Shown here: positions 33,473 through 42,311 of the stretch, piece by piece
Layout of the letters: every line of letters begins with the position of its first letter
Position numbering within the stretch: the first letter of the stretch is position 1
Assembly (NCBI GenBank): GCA_037137375.1
Contig: JBAXKJ010000001.1
Location: 124,001 to 188,000 of the forward strand
Reading direction: 5' to 3'
Length of the DNA stretch: 64,000 nucleotides
From: CAINVV01 sp037137375
GTDB lineage: Bacteria; Bacteroidota; Bacteroidia; Bacteroidales; Prolixibacteraceae
Translations under genes and position numbers: made by a program
Notes under the pieces: generated by a model
What the model was told of the DNA's origin: nothing
Database searches by the model: none
Seen by the model: the letters and a program-made list of their open reading frames with translations, nothing else

Positions 33473-35380
33473 ATGAAGTACCTAAAAAATTTCCTTGTGA
33501 TCTTCTGTGTATCACTTTTATCCATCGTTGCATCGGCTCAAACAGCAGGGATTCAACCAGCTACCTTCGCTGCAGTAGAGAAGGGTGACGTGAATCAGTT
33601 AAAAACGTTACTGGATGCCGGTGCCAATGTTAATGAGGTTTACGAAGGTGTCTCCTTGTTAAACAAAGCATGCGGTGGAGTCCTCAAAGTGAACAACGAC
33701 ATTGTAAAATTATTGCTGGATGCACCGAAAATTAATGTGAAAATAATAACCCTTACAGAACCCGGCATTGACAAAACATGGGCTACAACCCCATTGGTCG
33801 CCTTGCTTAGCTCAGCCAGTTTTAACTCAAAATTGGACAATGTTGTTCGGCTCATTAAAATGGGGGTTGATATCAATTATCACAGCGAATTCAATAACAA
33901 GTTTACAGCTTTAATAGTAGCGACTTTTGGAGGTCAAACGGAGGAATCAAAAGCGGTCACCATGGCTATATTAAACAACGCCAGTGCCAAATTGAACATC
34001 AATTACATGGGTAAATATGATGCTACTGCTTTAAACTGTGCAGTTAAGTCGCAGCATGCCGAAGCGGTAGAAGCAATTTTAAAGCGAGGGGCGAATGTGG
34101 AAGATGTCAAACATGGTGATAGTTTTATGGGGTTGATTCCTGCAACAATAGACCATGATAACTTTGATATATTGGATATTATCATGAAATACAAGGCAAA
34201 TAAATATGGCCCAACCCCAGAAAGTGTGATGCCTTTGAACATGGCCATGATACAGCCGAAACAGGCCAAATGGGCCGAATATTTTATTACAAAATACAAG
34301 GTGGATGTGAATCATCTGGGTAAAGCCGGAACCGCTGGCGACGAACCCGCATTGAGTGTGGCTGCCTTTCACAACAATGTCGAAGGATTAAAACTCCTGG
34401 TCAGGCAGGGTGCAAATATTAACCTTGCATCCTCCCAGGGAATTAATGCCATACAAACGGCTGCCCAGCGCAACAGTTTGGATGCCGCAAAGTACCTGAT
34501 TCAACAGAATGCTAACCTGAAAGGGTATAATTCAGTCTATTTTAATGCGATTGGTTATGCTGCTATGGGATATCATTTGGATATGTTAGAATTGTTGGTG
34601 AAGAGTGGTGCCGATGTCAATGAAGTATCAAAAGCATCACCATGGGCGGGACCATTGGCCAGATTAGCCATGGTGTTTGATCCGGTTGATAAAAAATCGC
34701 GGCTTAAAACTATCAGTAAATTACTGGAATTGGGTGCAAATCCGAATGTATTGCATGCCCAGGACATGACAGCTCTCATGTGTGCGGCTAAACTTGGCTC
34801 GAACTATGGTTGGAAAGCTGCAGTAGAAAATTGTGAAGTATTAATCAAAAGTGGAGCCAATGTGAATTTGGTCAATACCGCTGGTGAAACGGCACTCATG
34901 TTAGCTTCGGAATCAGGGAACATCAAACTTGTAACCCTGCTTATTAAGAGTGGCGCCGATGTGAATGCAGTTAATAAAGTGAGTGATTCGGCACTTAGTT
35001 ATGCCAACAGAGCGCCGGAGAACAAAAGCGATATTGTGAAGGCTCTGGAAAATGCAGGTGCCAAACCTGTTGTTGCTTCTGCAAAATCTGCTTTAAAGTC
35101 GGTACCTGGCAGTTTGGCGGGTACATGGAAAGGATACCAAACCAACGATAAAATGATTATGGCGACCTTTGTGGTGAACAAAAATAATACCTATTCTTAC
35201 ACCGCAGTGGGGAAAGTCGGTGGCAAAGATGTATCATTCAGCCACAAAGGAGAGATTGTTGCAACCGAAGACACGTACACCTTAAAGCCTGAAGGACAAG
35301 CCTCTGCAACCTACAGTTACAAGATAGTCAATGGTAAGTTGTCGGTTAATAATGGCAGGCCTTTAGACAAAGTTAAGTGA
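33473..35380 (+). CDS. Exported ankyrin-repeat protein with C-terminal beta domain
   Basis: A 635-residue protein whose ATG at 33473 yields a strong signal peptide (KYLKNFLVIFCVSLLSIVASAQ). Multiple ankyrin repeats follow, for example LKTLLDAGANVNEVYEGVSL, LKLLVRQGANINLASSQG, LELLVKSGADVNEV and ETALMLASESGNIKLV. The last 90 residues are different: LAGTWKGYQTNDKM begins a small lipocalin-like or beta-sandwich domain with alternating beta strands (TYSYTAVGKVGGK). The ankyrin part should be a periplasmic protein-binding scaffold; the terminal domain may bind a small ligand. Periplasmic ankyrin proteins sometimes serve as immunity or catalase-associated factors, but nothing here identifies a partner. 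Confidence 0.85.
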   Translation: MKYLKNFLVIFCVSLLSIVASAQTAGIQPATFAAVEKGDVNQLKTLLDAGANVNEVYEGVSLLNKACGGVLKVNNDIVKLLLDAPKINVKIITLTEPGIDKTWATTPLVALLSSASFNSKLDNVVRLIKMGVDINYHSEFNNKFTALIVATFGGQTEESKAVTMAILNNASAKLNINYMGKYDATALNCAVKSQHAEAVEAILKRGANVEDVKHGDSFMGLIPATIDHDNFDILDIIMKYKANKYGPTPESVMPLNMAMIQPKQAKWAEYFITKYKVDVNHLGKAGTAGDEPALSVAAFHNNVEGLKLLVRQGANINLASSQGINAIQTAAQRNSLDAAKYLIQQNANLKGYNSVYFNAIGYAAMGYHLDMLELLVKSGADVNEVSKASPWAGPLARLAMVFDPVDKKSRLKTISKLLELGANPNVLHAQDMTALMCAAKLGSNYGWKAAVENCEVLIKSGANVNLVNTAGETALMLASESGNIKLVTLLIKSGADVNAVNKVSDSALSYANRAPENKSDIVKALENAGAKPVVASAKSALKSVPGSLAGTWKGYQTNDKMIMATFVVNKNNTYSYTAVGKVGGKDVSFSHKGEIVATEDTYTLKPEGQASATYSYKIVNGKLSVNNGRPLDKVK

Positions 35381-35428
35381 TAGATTGAATTGCGAACTAA
35401 CTTATTTCGGATCTGTTGCCCGATGAAT

Positions 35429-36316
35429 TTATTTGGAATTATCCTGATAGACCCTGACATAATCAACTTCATATTTAATTGGGAAATTGCTTGCTTTTGG
35501 ATCACCGCCATTTCCGCCTAAGGCAAGATTAAGTAGCAGATATTGAGGTTTGTTAAACGGATTACTGCCATCAGCATTGATTGTTTGGGATAGCAAAGTC
35601 GTGTTATACAATTCATCGTCGATGTAAAGTTTAATGTATTCTGAGGTCCAATCCATCCGCCAGATATGAAATTTTTTTGCCCAGTCGGCGTCCTTGGCAG
35701 CAAATTTGGAAAAAGGATTAATTTCGGTGTGCCATTTTGCTACCCAGGCCTGAGCTGTTCCCCAGGCTACATTTGCCAGAATCGATGGCGATCCTTTAAC
35801 CCGGTAAAATTCCATGATATCTATTTCCCCACTCGATGGCCATGGATTAGTTGTTCCAAGTGTCCAGATAGCAGGCCAAGCACCCATCGTGGTATCAATA
35901 CGGGCCCTAATTTCGAAACGTCCGTATAGCCAGTCTTTCTTTCCTGATGTATTGATACTTGCGGAGGTATAATTAGCAAATTCGCGGTTCGTTTTCCAAT
36001 TGCTGCTTCCAGAAACGTAATTTGGGTTTGGAATTTTTTCCCTCCGCCCTTCAATAACTAATACACCTCCTGAACAATTCGCATTTGCTGACTGATACCA
36101 TTGCAATTCTTCATTTCGGACAAAGCCATTTTCATATCTCCAGATATCCGGATTTGGTTTTCCATCGACATTAAACTCTTCACTCCAAACCAGCTTCATG
36201 TTTGGAATTTCCTTTATTTGAAGAATGTTCTCAGCAGATTTATCCATTTTTTGCGCACATGATAAGATGGATAGGAGAAGAAATAATTGAATCAGGCACA
36301 ATTTGGTTTTTTTCAT
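35429..36316 (-). CDS. Glycoside hydrolase family 16 (laminarinase/beta-glucanase) lipoprotein
   Basis: A 295-residue lipoprotein: signal peptide with lipobox LSC (Cys 20). A single GH16 jelly-roll domain spans about residues 40-292. The catalytic motif EIDIME (residues 164-169: nucleophile Glu 164, Asp 166, acid/base Glu 169) is the bulged form typical of laminarinase-type GH16. MGAWPAIWTLGTTNPWPSSG precedes it and WTSEYIKLYIDDEL follows. It would cut internal beta-1,3 (or mixed-linkage) glucan bonds at the cell surface or in the periplasm. It is the last gene of the minus-strand locus with GH128 and two SusCD pairs. Confidence 0.94.
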   Translation of the reverse strand: MKKTKLCLIQLFLLLSILSCAQKMDKSAENILQIKEIPNMKLVWSEEFNVDGKPNPDIWRYENGFVRNEELQWYQSANANCSGGVLVIEGRREKIPNPNYVSGSSNWKTNREFANYTSASINTSGKKDWLYGRFEIRARIDTTMGAWPAIWTLGTTNPWPSSGEIDIMEFYRVKGSPSILANVAWGTAQAWVAKWHTEINPFSKFAAKDADWAKKFHIWRMDWTSEYIKLYIDDELYNTTLLSQTINADGSNPFNKPQYLLLNLALGGNGGDPKASNFPIKYEVDYVRVYQDNSK

Positions 36317-36339
36317 CGTAGTCTTATATTTTTCGAAAA

Positions 36340-39300
36340 TTATAGTTGGTTTAATTCTATTTTGGCACTTAGAAAATCTGGCGAGATTTGAAGCGCTGCC
36401 TTAAACGCTTCCTTCGCCTTGGTTTTATCGCCAAGTCCAAGGAACCCTAGCCCTGAAAGATAGGACGGATAGGCTCTCTCATCGAGTGAAGGAAGCCTTT
36501 TTGAATTGATAAATTGGTAATCCTTATCGCCGGAATCCCTCACCATCTTATTGTTATTTTTGTCAGAAAGTTCACGAAATACGGTTTTTACATCCGTTTT
36601 TGGGTCGAGCTTCTGCCTTGCCATCGCAGAAAAAAATCTTTGAATTTGCCGGTTCCCAATTCCCCGCATCCTTCCCGGTAGGTTATTCAACGTATCTGAA
36701 GAAATCACCTCTTTCCAGGACTGAACGGCTTTTTCTTTTTCATCCATGGCGCTAAAAGCACAACCTATCCAATATTTTATTTGATTCAACCGGGAATTTG
36801 AACCTTCGGCACGCAAATTCTCAGGTGCGTGGAGGGCGGTCTGAAAGTCGGTCAATGCTTCCTGAAAGTGTTTCTTTTTCATAGAATTCAAGCCTCTTAT
36901 CAAATGAGCATCTGCCCACGCCTGACCCGTGTTAAAGGCACTTCCTCCTTCCCAGATACTGAAGGTCCGGCTTTTCAAGAGAGAAATAGACTCGTCAGTC
37001 TTACCGGCAAAGATTTTAAGGTTGATCATCGCGCCAAGAGCATCATCTTTTTTAATCACTACTTTTTGATTCTTTTCGAACAATGCCAGCCGTTTTTCAA
37101 CCGGTGTACCTTCCGATTTATAGAGTTGGTCAAGTTCGGCCAGGTGAGTAGGGAAGGGGTTAGGAATATTGACCGCTTTTTCGAGACAAGCTATAGCCTT
37201 GCTTTTTGAGCCTTCTGCAGTTTGATGGGAATAAGCAACTGCCAGATTCCGCCAGGTGACCGGAGCTGCCGGATCTAAAACGGAAGATTTCTCCCATAGC
37301 GAAACCGCTTCGTCAGGTTGCCAGTCATACAGCAGATTTCCCAAATAATACGGAGCGCGGGCATCCAACGGATTTGCGATCATTGCACTTCGAAGCACGG
37401 CAATGACCTCCTGCTGGAACGGAAAGACATATTCAGAGGGTAGCAGGCGAGCCTGATTACGATAATCCATGGCCTTTTGTGAATCTCCTAACTTTTCTGC
37501 AAAATATCCGAGATAATAGTACACCAATGGCGATATTTTTGCCTGGTCTTTCGTTTGAGTTATTAATTCTGACAGAACAGATATTCCATCATTCCAAAGA
37601 CCACTGTTGGAATATCCGGCCGCAATTTCTTCTGCATTGATTGGATGTTCTTTTAGGGTAGTAAATAGCGTTTTTGCGGCGCTGGCATCTTTGGAAGCAA
37701 GCCATTGTTCTGCCATCAACTGTGCGTCAAGCGGATCACACTTTTCTTTGGCAAAAGCAATCAATTTTTTAGCCTCCTCATTCCGATTGAAGTGACGCAG
37801 CAAGGCAGCTTTCAAAATATAGGCGCACACATGGTAAGCATTGGCATCGAGCGCATGGTTGAGATGGTCGAGTGCCGTTGCATATTTACCCTGCAGTGAA
37901 GCAATTTCGGCTAGTGAATAATAAGCCGGAGCCTTCCATTCCTGTTTCCAGGTTGCTTTGTAAAAAGCAGTATATGCCTCTTCAAGACGTCCTTCACCTT
38001 TTAAGGCAACTCCCAGGTAATAAATTGGTTCAACCTCTTTCGGAGTCGTATGTTGAGCAGTTAAACGTTCAATCGCCTTGTTAAGAAACTTCTCGGCAAG
38101 AGCATATTTCGCATTTCTCAAACATAACCGTCCCATTCCTGTATTTGCTGCAACATTTCCCGAATCACGCCGAAGTGCCTCCTCCCAAAAGGGATCGGCA
38201 TCAAGAGTTGGATTATGAAACTGGTCGATTCGCTGTCCTGCCAGGAAAAGTTCCTCTTCATTTTTTATCTGCGCAGGTTCTTTTGGTTCAACATACCCAA
38301 TTGGTTTCGCGGTAGGTTGAAGAACAACCGGAGAATAGGCAACCAATTCCTGACCCCCTGCGGAAATTGAAACACGTAATTCCTGCGCATCCTGACCTGA
38401 AGGTAGAACAACTTGTTTGGCATAGGGTTTACCCGGATTGATGGAGATGCGCTCTTCTGCGATCACTTTATCTCCCGATTTGAGCGTTACCGTTGCCTCG
38501 GGATAAGCTTTTGTGGTATAGAATCCATAATCGACTTTGCCATCCTTCACATCGAAATTTACTGCGGCATCGAGTGTTGCATTTTTTACACCGTCGATGC
38601 CCCGGAACGGGAAGAGTGAAAGAACAAATGAACGTTCTTCACCGGCTTGCAACCAAGAATAATCAGGCTGATTATCGGAATAAGCTCCAACCATAATTTC
38701 AAGATAAGGCCCATCGTCATCTGTGAGGATTTTATCCCACATGTTTCCAACGCCCCAGGTAAAGAATTTCTTTCCGGCAACAATATGATGATCGGCAATA
38801 TTCAAGATACCGGCATTTTTACCATGATCGTATCCGGCGACAAAATCGTCCTCATTGTTTACTGCAAACCAAGAGTGACTACTTGGATTGTTCTTGTACC
38901 AACTCACATCAACGCCGTCTACCATTGGCCAGGGCTGAAAAGAACGTTTGCTGTGTCCTGTTGACCATTGTGTTTTCGGTGGGAAAATCACCTGGTAATC
39001 TTTGTTTATGGATACGGCAATATTGGCAAAGCAAAGCATGGTGTTTTCTACCGGCGTGCGATTGATGATCTTTACGTTGCATTCAACAATTGAACTTCCC
39101 GGCCTAATTGTATATCCAACCGCCCACCGCATCCGGTGACGTATTTCAAGTTCACCCACCCAAATCGTCTTGCTTCCATCTGCACCCTGTTCTATGCTGT
39201 ACTGAACAGGGCTAAATGTGCTGGCCCGGTGATGGTGTGGTATATTCCACTCTACTCCACCCGAAATCCAGGCTCCGGTTAAACCAATAAGCGCAGGTTT

Positions 39301-39669
39301 AATCACATGTTGAGGATAAATAAAATTGTAATTGTTTGTCTTATCTACGGCAGAGAACAATCGTCCTCCCAGTTCGGGTAAAACGCTTATTTTGATATAC
39401 TCGTTTTCAAGATAGATCAGATGGTAAGTTTTAGCCCCCTTTTTGTTGGTAAGATTATCGTAAAGCGGATAGGGATAGATTCGTTGCTCCGCACCCTGAG
39501 TCCCCCGTCCGAAGAAAAACATGGGGTTAGGCTCCGGTGGTCCTGATAAATAGGTCGGTATATTTTCGTCAACTTCACTGACAGTTACAGGCGACTGCGC
39601 CCATGCATTTGCTGAATAAAACAATACTAATATGCTTATTAATAAGCTACTGGATTGATTAAATTTCAT
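36340..39669 (-). CDS. DUF5107 protein with C-terminal TPR array
   Basis: An 1109-residue exported protein. The signal peptide (SSLLISILVLFYSANAWAQ) leads to a DUF5107 region (about 40-345) that resembles a galactose-mutarotase-like beta-sandwich; landmarks are RIYPYPLYDN, SVLPELGGRLFSAVDK and GGVEWNIPHHHRAS. A beta domain (about 350-455) and then TPR and tetratricopeptide-like helices (about 465-1109; AANTGMGRLCLRNAKYALAE, YYLGNLLYDWQPDEAVSLW) follow. DUF5107/TPR proteins are repeatedly found in glycan loci of Bacteroidota, and the mutarotase-like domain hints at sugar binding or a carbohydrate-active reaction; catalytic residues are not established to my knowledge. Position between GH128 and GH16 implies a role in beta-glucan use. 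Confidence 0.86.
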   Translation of the reverse strand: MKFNQSSSLLISILVLFYSANAWAQSPVTVSEVDENIPTYLSGPPEPNPMFFFGRGTQGAEQRIYPYPLYDNLTNKKGAKTYHLIYLENEYIKISVLPELGGRLFSAVDKTNNYNFIYPQHVIKPALIGLTGAWISGGVEWNIPHHHRASTFSPVQYSIEQGADGSKTIWVGELEIRHRMRWAVGYTIRPGSSIVECNVKIINRTPVENTMLCFANIAVSINKDYQVIFPPKTQWSTGHSKRSFQPWPMVDGVDVSWYKNNPSSHSWFAVNNEDDFVAGYDHGKNAGILNIADHHIVAGKKFFTWGVGNMWDKILTDDDGPYLEIMVGAYSDNQPDYSWLQAGEERSFVLSLFPFRGIDGVKNATLDAAVNFDVKDGKVDYGFYTTKAYPEATVTLKSGDKVIAEERISINPGKPYAKQVVLPSGQDAQELRVSISAGGQELVAYSPVVLQPTAKPIGYVEPKEPAQIKNEEELFLAGQRIDQFHNPTLDADPFWEEALRRDSGNVAANTGMGRLCLRNAKYALAEKFLNKAIERLTAQHTTPKEVEPIYYLGVALKGEGRLEEAYTAFYKATWKQEWKAPAYYSLAEIASLQGKYATALDHLNHALDANAYHVCAYILKAALLRHFNRNEEAKKLIAFAKEKCDPLDAQLMAEQWLASKDASAAKTLFTTLKEHPINAEEIAAGYSNSGLWNDGISVLSELITQTKDQAKISPLVYYYLGYFAEKLGDSQKAMDYRNQARLLPSEYVFPFQQEVIAVLRSAMIANPLDARAPYYLGNLLYDWQPDEAVSLWEKSSVLDPAAPVTWRNLAVAYSHQTAEGSKSKAIACLEKAVNIPNPFPTHLAELDQLYKSEGTPVEKRLALFEKNQKVVIKKDDALGAMINLKIFAGKTDESISLLKSRTFSIWEGGSAFNTGQAWADAHLIRGLNSMKKKHFQEALTDFQTALHAPENLRAEGSNSRLNQIKYWIGCAFSAMDEKEKAVQSWKEVISSDTLNNLPGRMRGIGNRQIQRFFSAMARQKLDPKTDVKTVFRELSDKNNNKMVRDSGDKDYQFINSKRLPSLDERAYPSYLSGLGFLGLGDKTKAKEAFKAALQISPDFLSAKIELNQL

Positions 39670-39711
39670 TTTTTAGTTGAATTGAAGATAAATGCCTGAT
39701 TTCTACTTTTG

Positions 39712-40560
39712 TTAGAATTTGGAATAATACTCTCCGAGTAGCGTCAGCTTACCATCATTGTCGAAAAGAGCAGAATTTCCAAGAGCAGCATTGTCCTGAC
39801 TGGAAGAATACCAGGAATAACGCTCGACAAAGTCCAATTTTTCGAGCGCGGGTAAAATTTGCTGCATAAAGGTTAGTGCCATTGCTTTGGTAACTTTGCT
39901 TGCGACAGAAGCAAATGCACTCCAGTCGGCAGGAGCAAATTCCGTCAACCAAATTGGCCGCTTATACAAATTATGTATCGCATTCAAATGATCAATTAAG
40001 CTTTGTGCATTAGCACCACCGTACCAGTGAACACAAATAAAATCAACCCGATAACCTCTTTCCGCGACTTTTGCCATAAATTCTTTCATCCAGTCATTAT
40101 CCGCATGAATACATGCCGGGCTCCCCAAGGGAATATTAAGAGTCATTAATTTTGGCCAGTAGGTTAATGATTCCTCTACTGTTAAATTTGCCTGTTCTTT
40201 CCCATCGGGTTCATTAAATCCAAGAAGGTGCTTTACTTTGCCTGCCTTAGCCAATGAATCGACACTAAACAGATTTTTATCTAACGACCATTTGCCCCAA
40301 ATCATGGGCACAAAGCGGACACTGTCCGGCTCGGAAATTTTTGTATCCACACCCCATGAATAGTGCCAGTAAACCCTCAATGCAGAAACCCGTGACAACC
40401 ATGTTTGATTATTTGTTGTGAAACAGGCTCCTTTCTTGTGAGATACCGGATGAGATAAATTGTTTTCCGATCCTTCCGTATCTGAAACTATTCCCGATGA
40501 TTTATCCGAACACGAAATAAGGAGGATGAACAAGAATAAACGTAAGAGTCTATGTTTCAT
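39712..40560 (-). CDS. Glycoside hydrolase family 128 (endo-beta-1,3-glucanase) lipoprotein
   Basis: A 282-residue lipoprotein with lipobox LISC (Cys 17). The Glyco_hydro_cc (GH128) TIM-barrel shows RVYWHYSWG early on, the acid/base motif GFNEPDG (Glu 117) and the nucleophile motif WLTEFAP (Glu 207), plus FICVHWYGG just before it. GH128 enzymes cleave beta-1,3-glucan. It is encoded right after a SusD gene and before the DUF5107-TPR gene, all on one strand, so it should be a surface enzyme feeding oligosaccharides to the adjacent SusCD complexes, complementing the GH16 enzyme at the end of the operon. Confidence 0.92.
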   Translation of the reverse strand: MKHRLLRLFLFILLISCSDKSSGIVSDTEGSENNLSHPVSHKKGACFTTNNQTWLSRVSALRVYWHYSWGVDTKISEPDSVRFVPMIWGKWSLDKNLFSVDSLAKAGKVKHLLGFNEPDGKEQANLTVEESLTYWPKLMTLNIPLGSPACIHADNDWMKEFMAKVAERGYRVDFICVHWYGGANAQSLIDHLNAIHNLYKRPIWLTEFAPADWSAFASVASKVTKAMALTFMQQILPALEKLDFVERYSWYSSSQDNAALGNSALFDNDGKLTLLGEYYSKF

Positions 40561-40637
40561 TTTTTCAGATGTATAATAAATTCGATAAAGAACAAAAAAA
40601 GAAATTGATGCCCAGTCTCCCGGGCATCAACTTCTTT

Positions 40638-42290
40638 TTACCAACCAGTATTCTGTTTTAGTTTATTGTTCTTATAAAGTTCTGACAATGGTATCGGATA
40701 TAGATTCATCTTGTCCTCATAAACGCGGCTTTCAACAAGTTTTTTGCTGTAATTGAATGTTCCGTCGGTATTTTTGGTAATATCCATTCCATAAATATTT
40801 TTGGTGGTACTTCCAATCTTCCAACGTCTGACATCCCAGAAACGTTGTCCTTCGAAAGCCAACTCGATACGACGTTCATTTTGTAATTTTAAACGAAATT
40901 GATCTTTGGTTAATCCTGCAGGGAATAGTGGCATCTTTGCCCTTGTACGAATCAGGTTTACTGCCTGAAGTGCTGTCATTCCCAAAGTGGATGCGTCTTC
41001 CGGTCCGTAGGCTTCATTCATGGATTCAGCATAATTTAGGAGAACTTCTCCGTACCTGAACAATACCCAGGTATGTTGCTTGGTACTTGTGCTGTTTGGA
41101 TCAAGACTGACACTTTCGATGACGTATTTCTTAAGATAATACCCTGTCTTTGTAGCATTCGTTTTAGGATATGCATTTGCCCCACCTATCCAGCATTCAA
41201 CCGCTTTACTTTTAAAGGTAGAAGTATTATAAAGAATGGTCAAGGCAAACCTTGGATCCCTGTTGGCATACGGATTGGCAGCACTATATCCGGAATTCGG
41301 ATCAGCAATGCTTAACCCGTTGGTTCTCATCTCATAAGCATCAATCAGGTTTTGCGTCGGACAGTTTCCTGTATTTCCGCCTTCGTAACCTACCGGGAAA
41401 TTTGCAACTTCAAAATAATTCTGGTTTCCTTCCCGTCTATCAAGAATTAGCTCAGGGCTTGTAACGTTGTTCAGAAAATTATTGTAATTGGCCTCTAAAC
41501 TAAAGGTTCCGGCATTAATGAGGTCCTTTGCAGCTTTTGCAGCGTCAATCCATTTTTGAGTAGTCCCAGACGGATTATGCAGCGGACTGGCAGCATACAG
41601 CAATGTGCGGGCTTTTAATGCCATTGCGGCTCCCCGTCTTATGCGTCCTGTTTCCTGAGCAGAGGTAAATCCAACGTAAGTGACGGGTAAAAGAGGGATG
41701 ATGTCATTGCATTCTGAAACAATAAAACTAACAATGTCATCAAAGGAAGCCGGCGTAACAGTATTTGCTTCAGCTTCCGTTAAAACAGTTTTAATCAGAG
41801 GCACATCACCATATCTTATAATTAATTGAAAATAGAAGTAAGCTCTCAAAAACCTGGCTTCCTGTGGATAATTATTGAACTGTGCCATTTTATCAGCATA
41901 GGTATCTATCCATTTATAATCACTAAACGTACGGCCTTTTATTTCATCTAAAAATAAATTAACCGCCCTGATCCCGGCATACATGTTGCTCCATTGATCG
42001 TCCAGATTTAGAATGGAGCTCCAACTGCCATCATTAAATTTCTGAATCGATGAATAATCCAAAACAAACTCAGCATCATCTGTTGCCGACTCACTCATGG
42101 CTCCTCCAATAGGGGTAAAACCTAACGGTAACCTGGAATAAATGTCAGCCAGAAAATTTTGTGTCCTATTCCAATCGGCGAATACATTTTCTTCGTGCAA
42201 ATAGGAAACTTCACTATAATCCAAATAGTTGCAACTACCCATAAAGAACGTCAGAAGTCCAACTATGATAATTAATTTAATTCGTTTCAT
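40638..42290 (-). CDS. SusD/RagB-family outer-membrane lipoprotein (pair 2)
   Basis: A 550-residue surface lipoprotein with lipobox GSC at residues 18-20. It has the standard SusD layout: an N-terminal SusD-like region with helical TPR units (FLADIYSRLP; ARFLRAYFYFQLIIRYGDVP, the most conserved SusD motif) and a C-terminal RagB part ending in LQNERRIELAFEGQRFWDVRRW and a terminal proline-rich YPIPLSEL. It would cap the TonB-dependent transporter encoded 21 bp upstream and bind glucan oligosaccharides. Its stop lies 77 bp before the GH128 gene in the direction of transcription. Confidence 0.95.
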   Translation of the reverse strand: MKRIKLIIIVGLLTFFMGSCNYLDYSEVSYLHEENVFADWNRTQNFLADIYSRLPLGFTPIGGAMSESATDDAEFVLDYSSIQKFNDGSWSSILNLDDQWSNMYAGIRAVNLFLDEIKGRTFSDYKWIDTYADKMAQFNNYPQEARFLRAYFYFQLIIRYGDVPLIKTVLTEAEANTVTPASFDDIVSFIVSECNDIIPLLPVTYVGFTSAQETGRIRRGAAMALKARTLLYAASPLHNPSGTTQKWIDAAKAAKDLINAGTFSLEANYNNFLNNVTSPELILDRREGNQNYFEVANFPVGYEGGNTGNCPTQNLIDAYEMRTNGLSIADPNSGYSAANPYANRDPRFALTILYNTSTFKSKAVECWIGGANAYPKTNATKTGYYLKKYVIESVSLDPNSTSTKQHTWVLFRYGEVLLNYAESMNEAYGPEDASTLGMTALQAVNLIRTRAKMPLFPAGLTKDQFRLKLQNERRIELAFEGQRFWDVRRWKIGSTTKNIYGMDITKNTDGTFNYSKKLVESRVYEDKMNLYPIPLSELYKNNKLKQNTGW

Positions 42291-42311
42291 AACTTTTCGT
42301 TTTTTAATGGT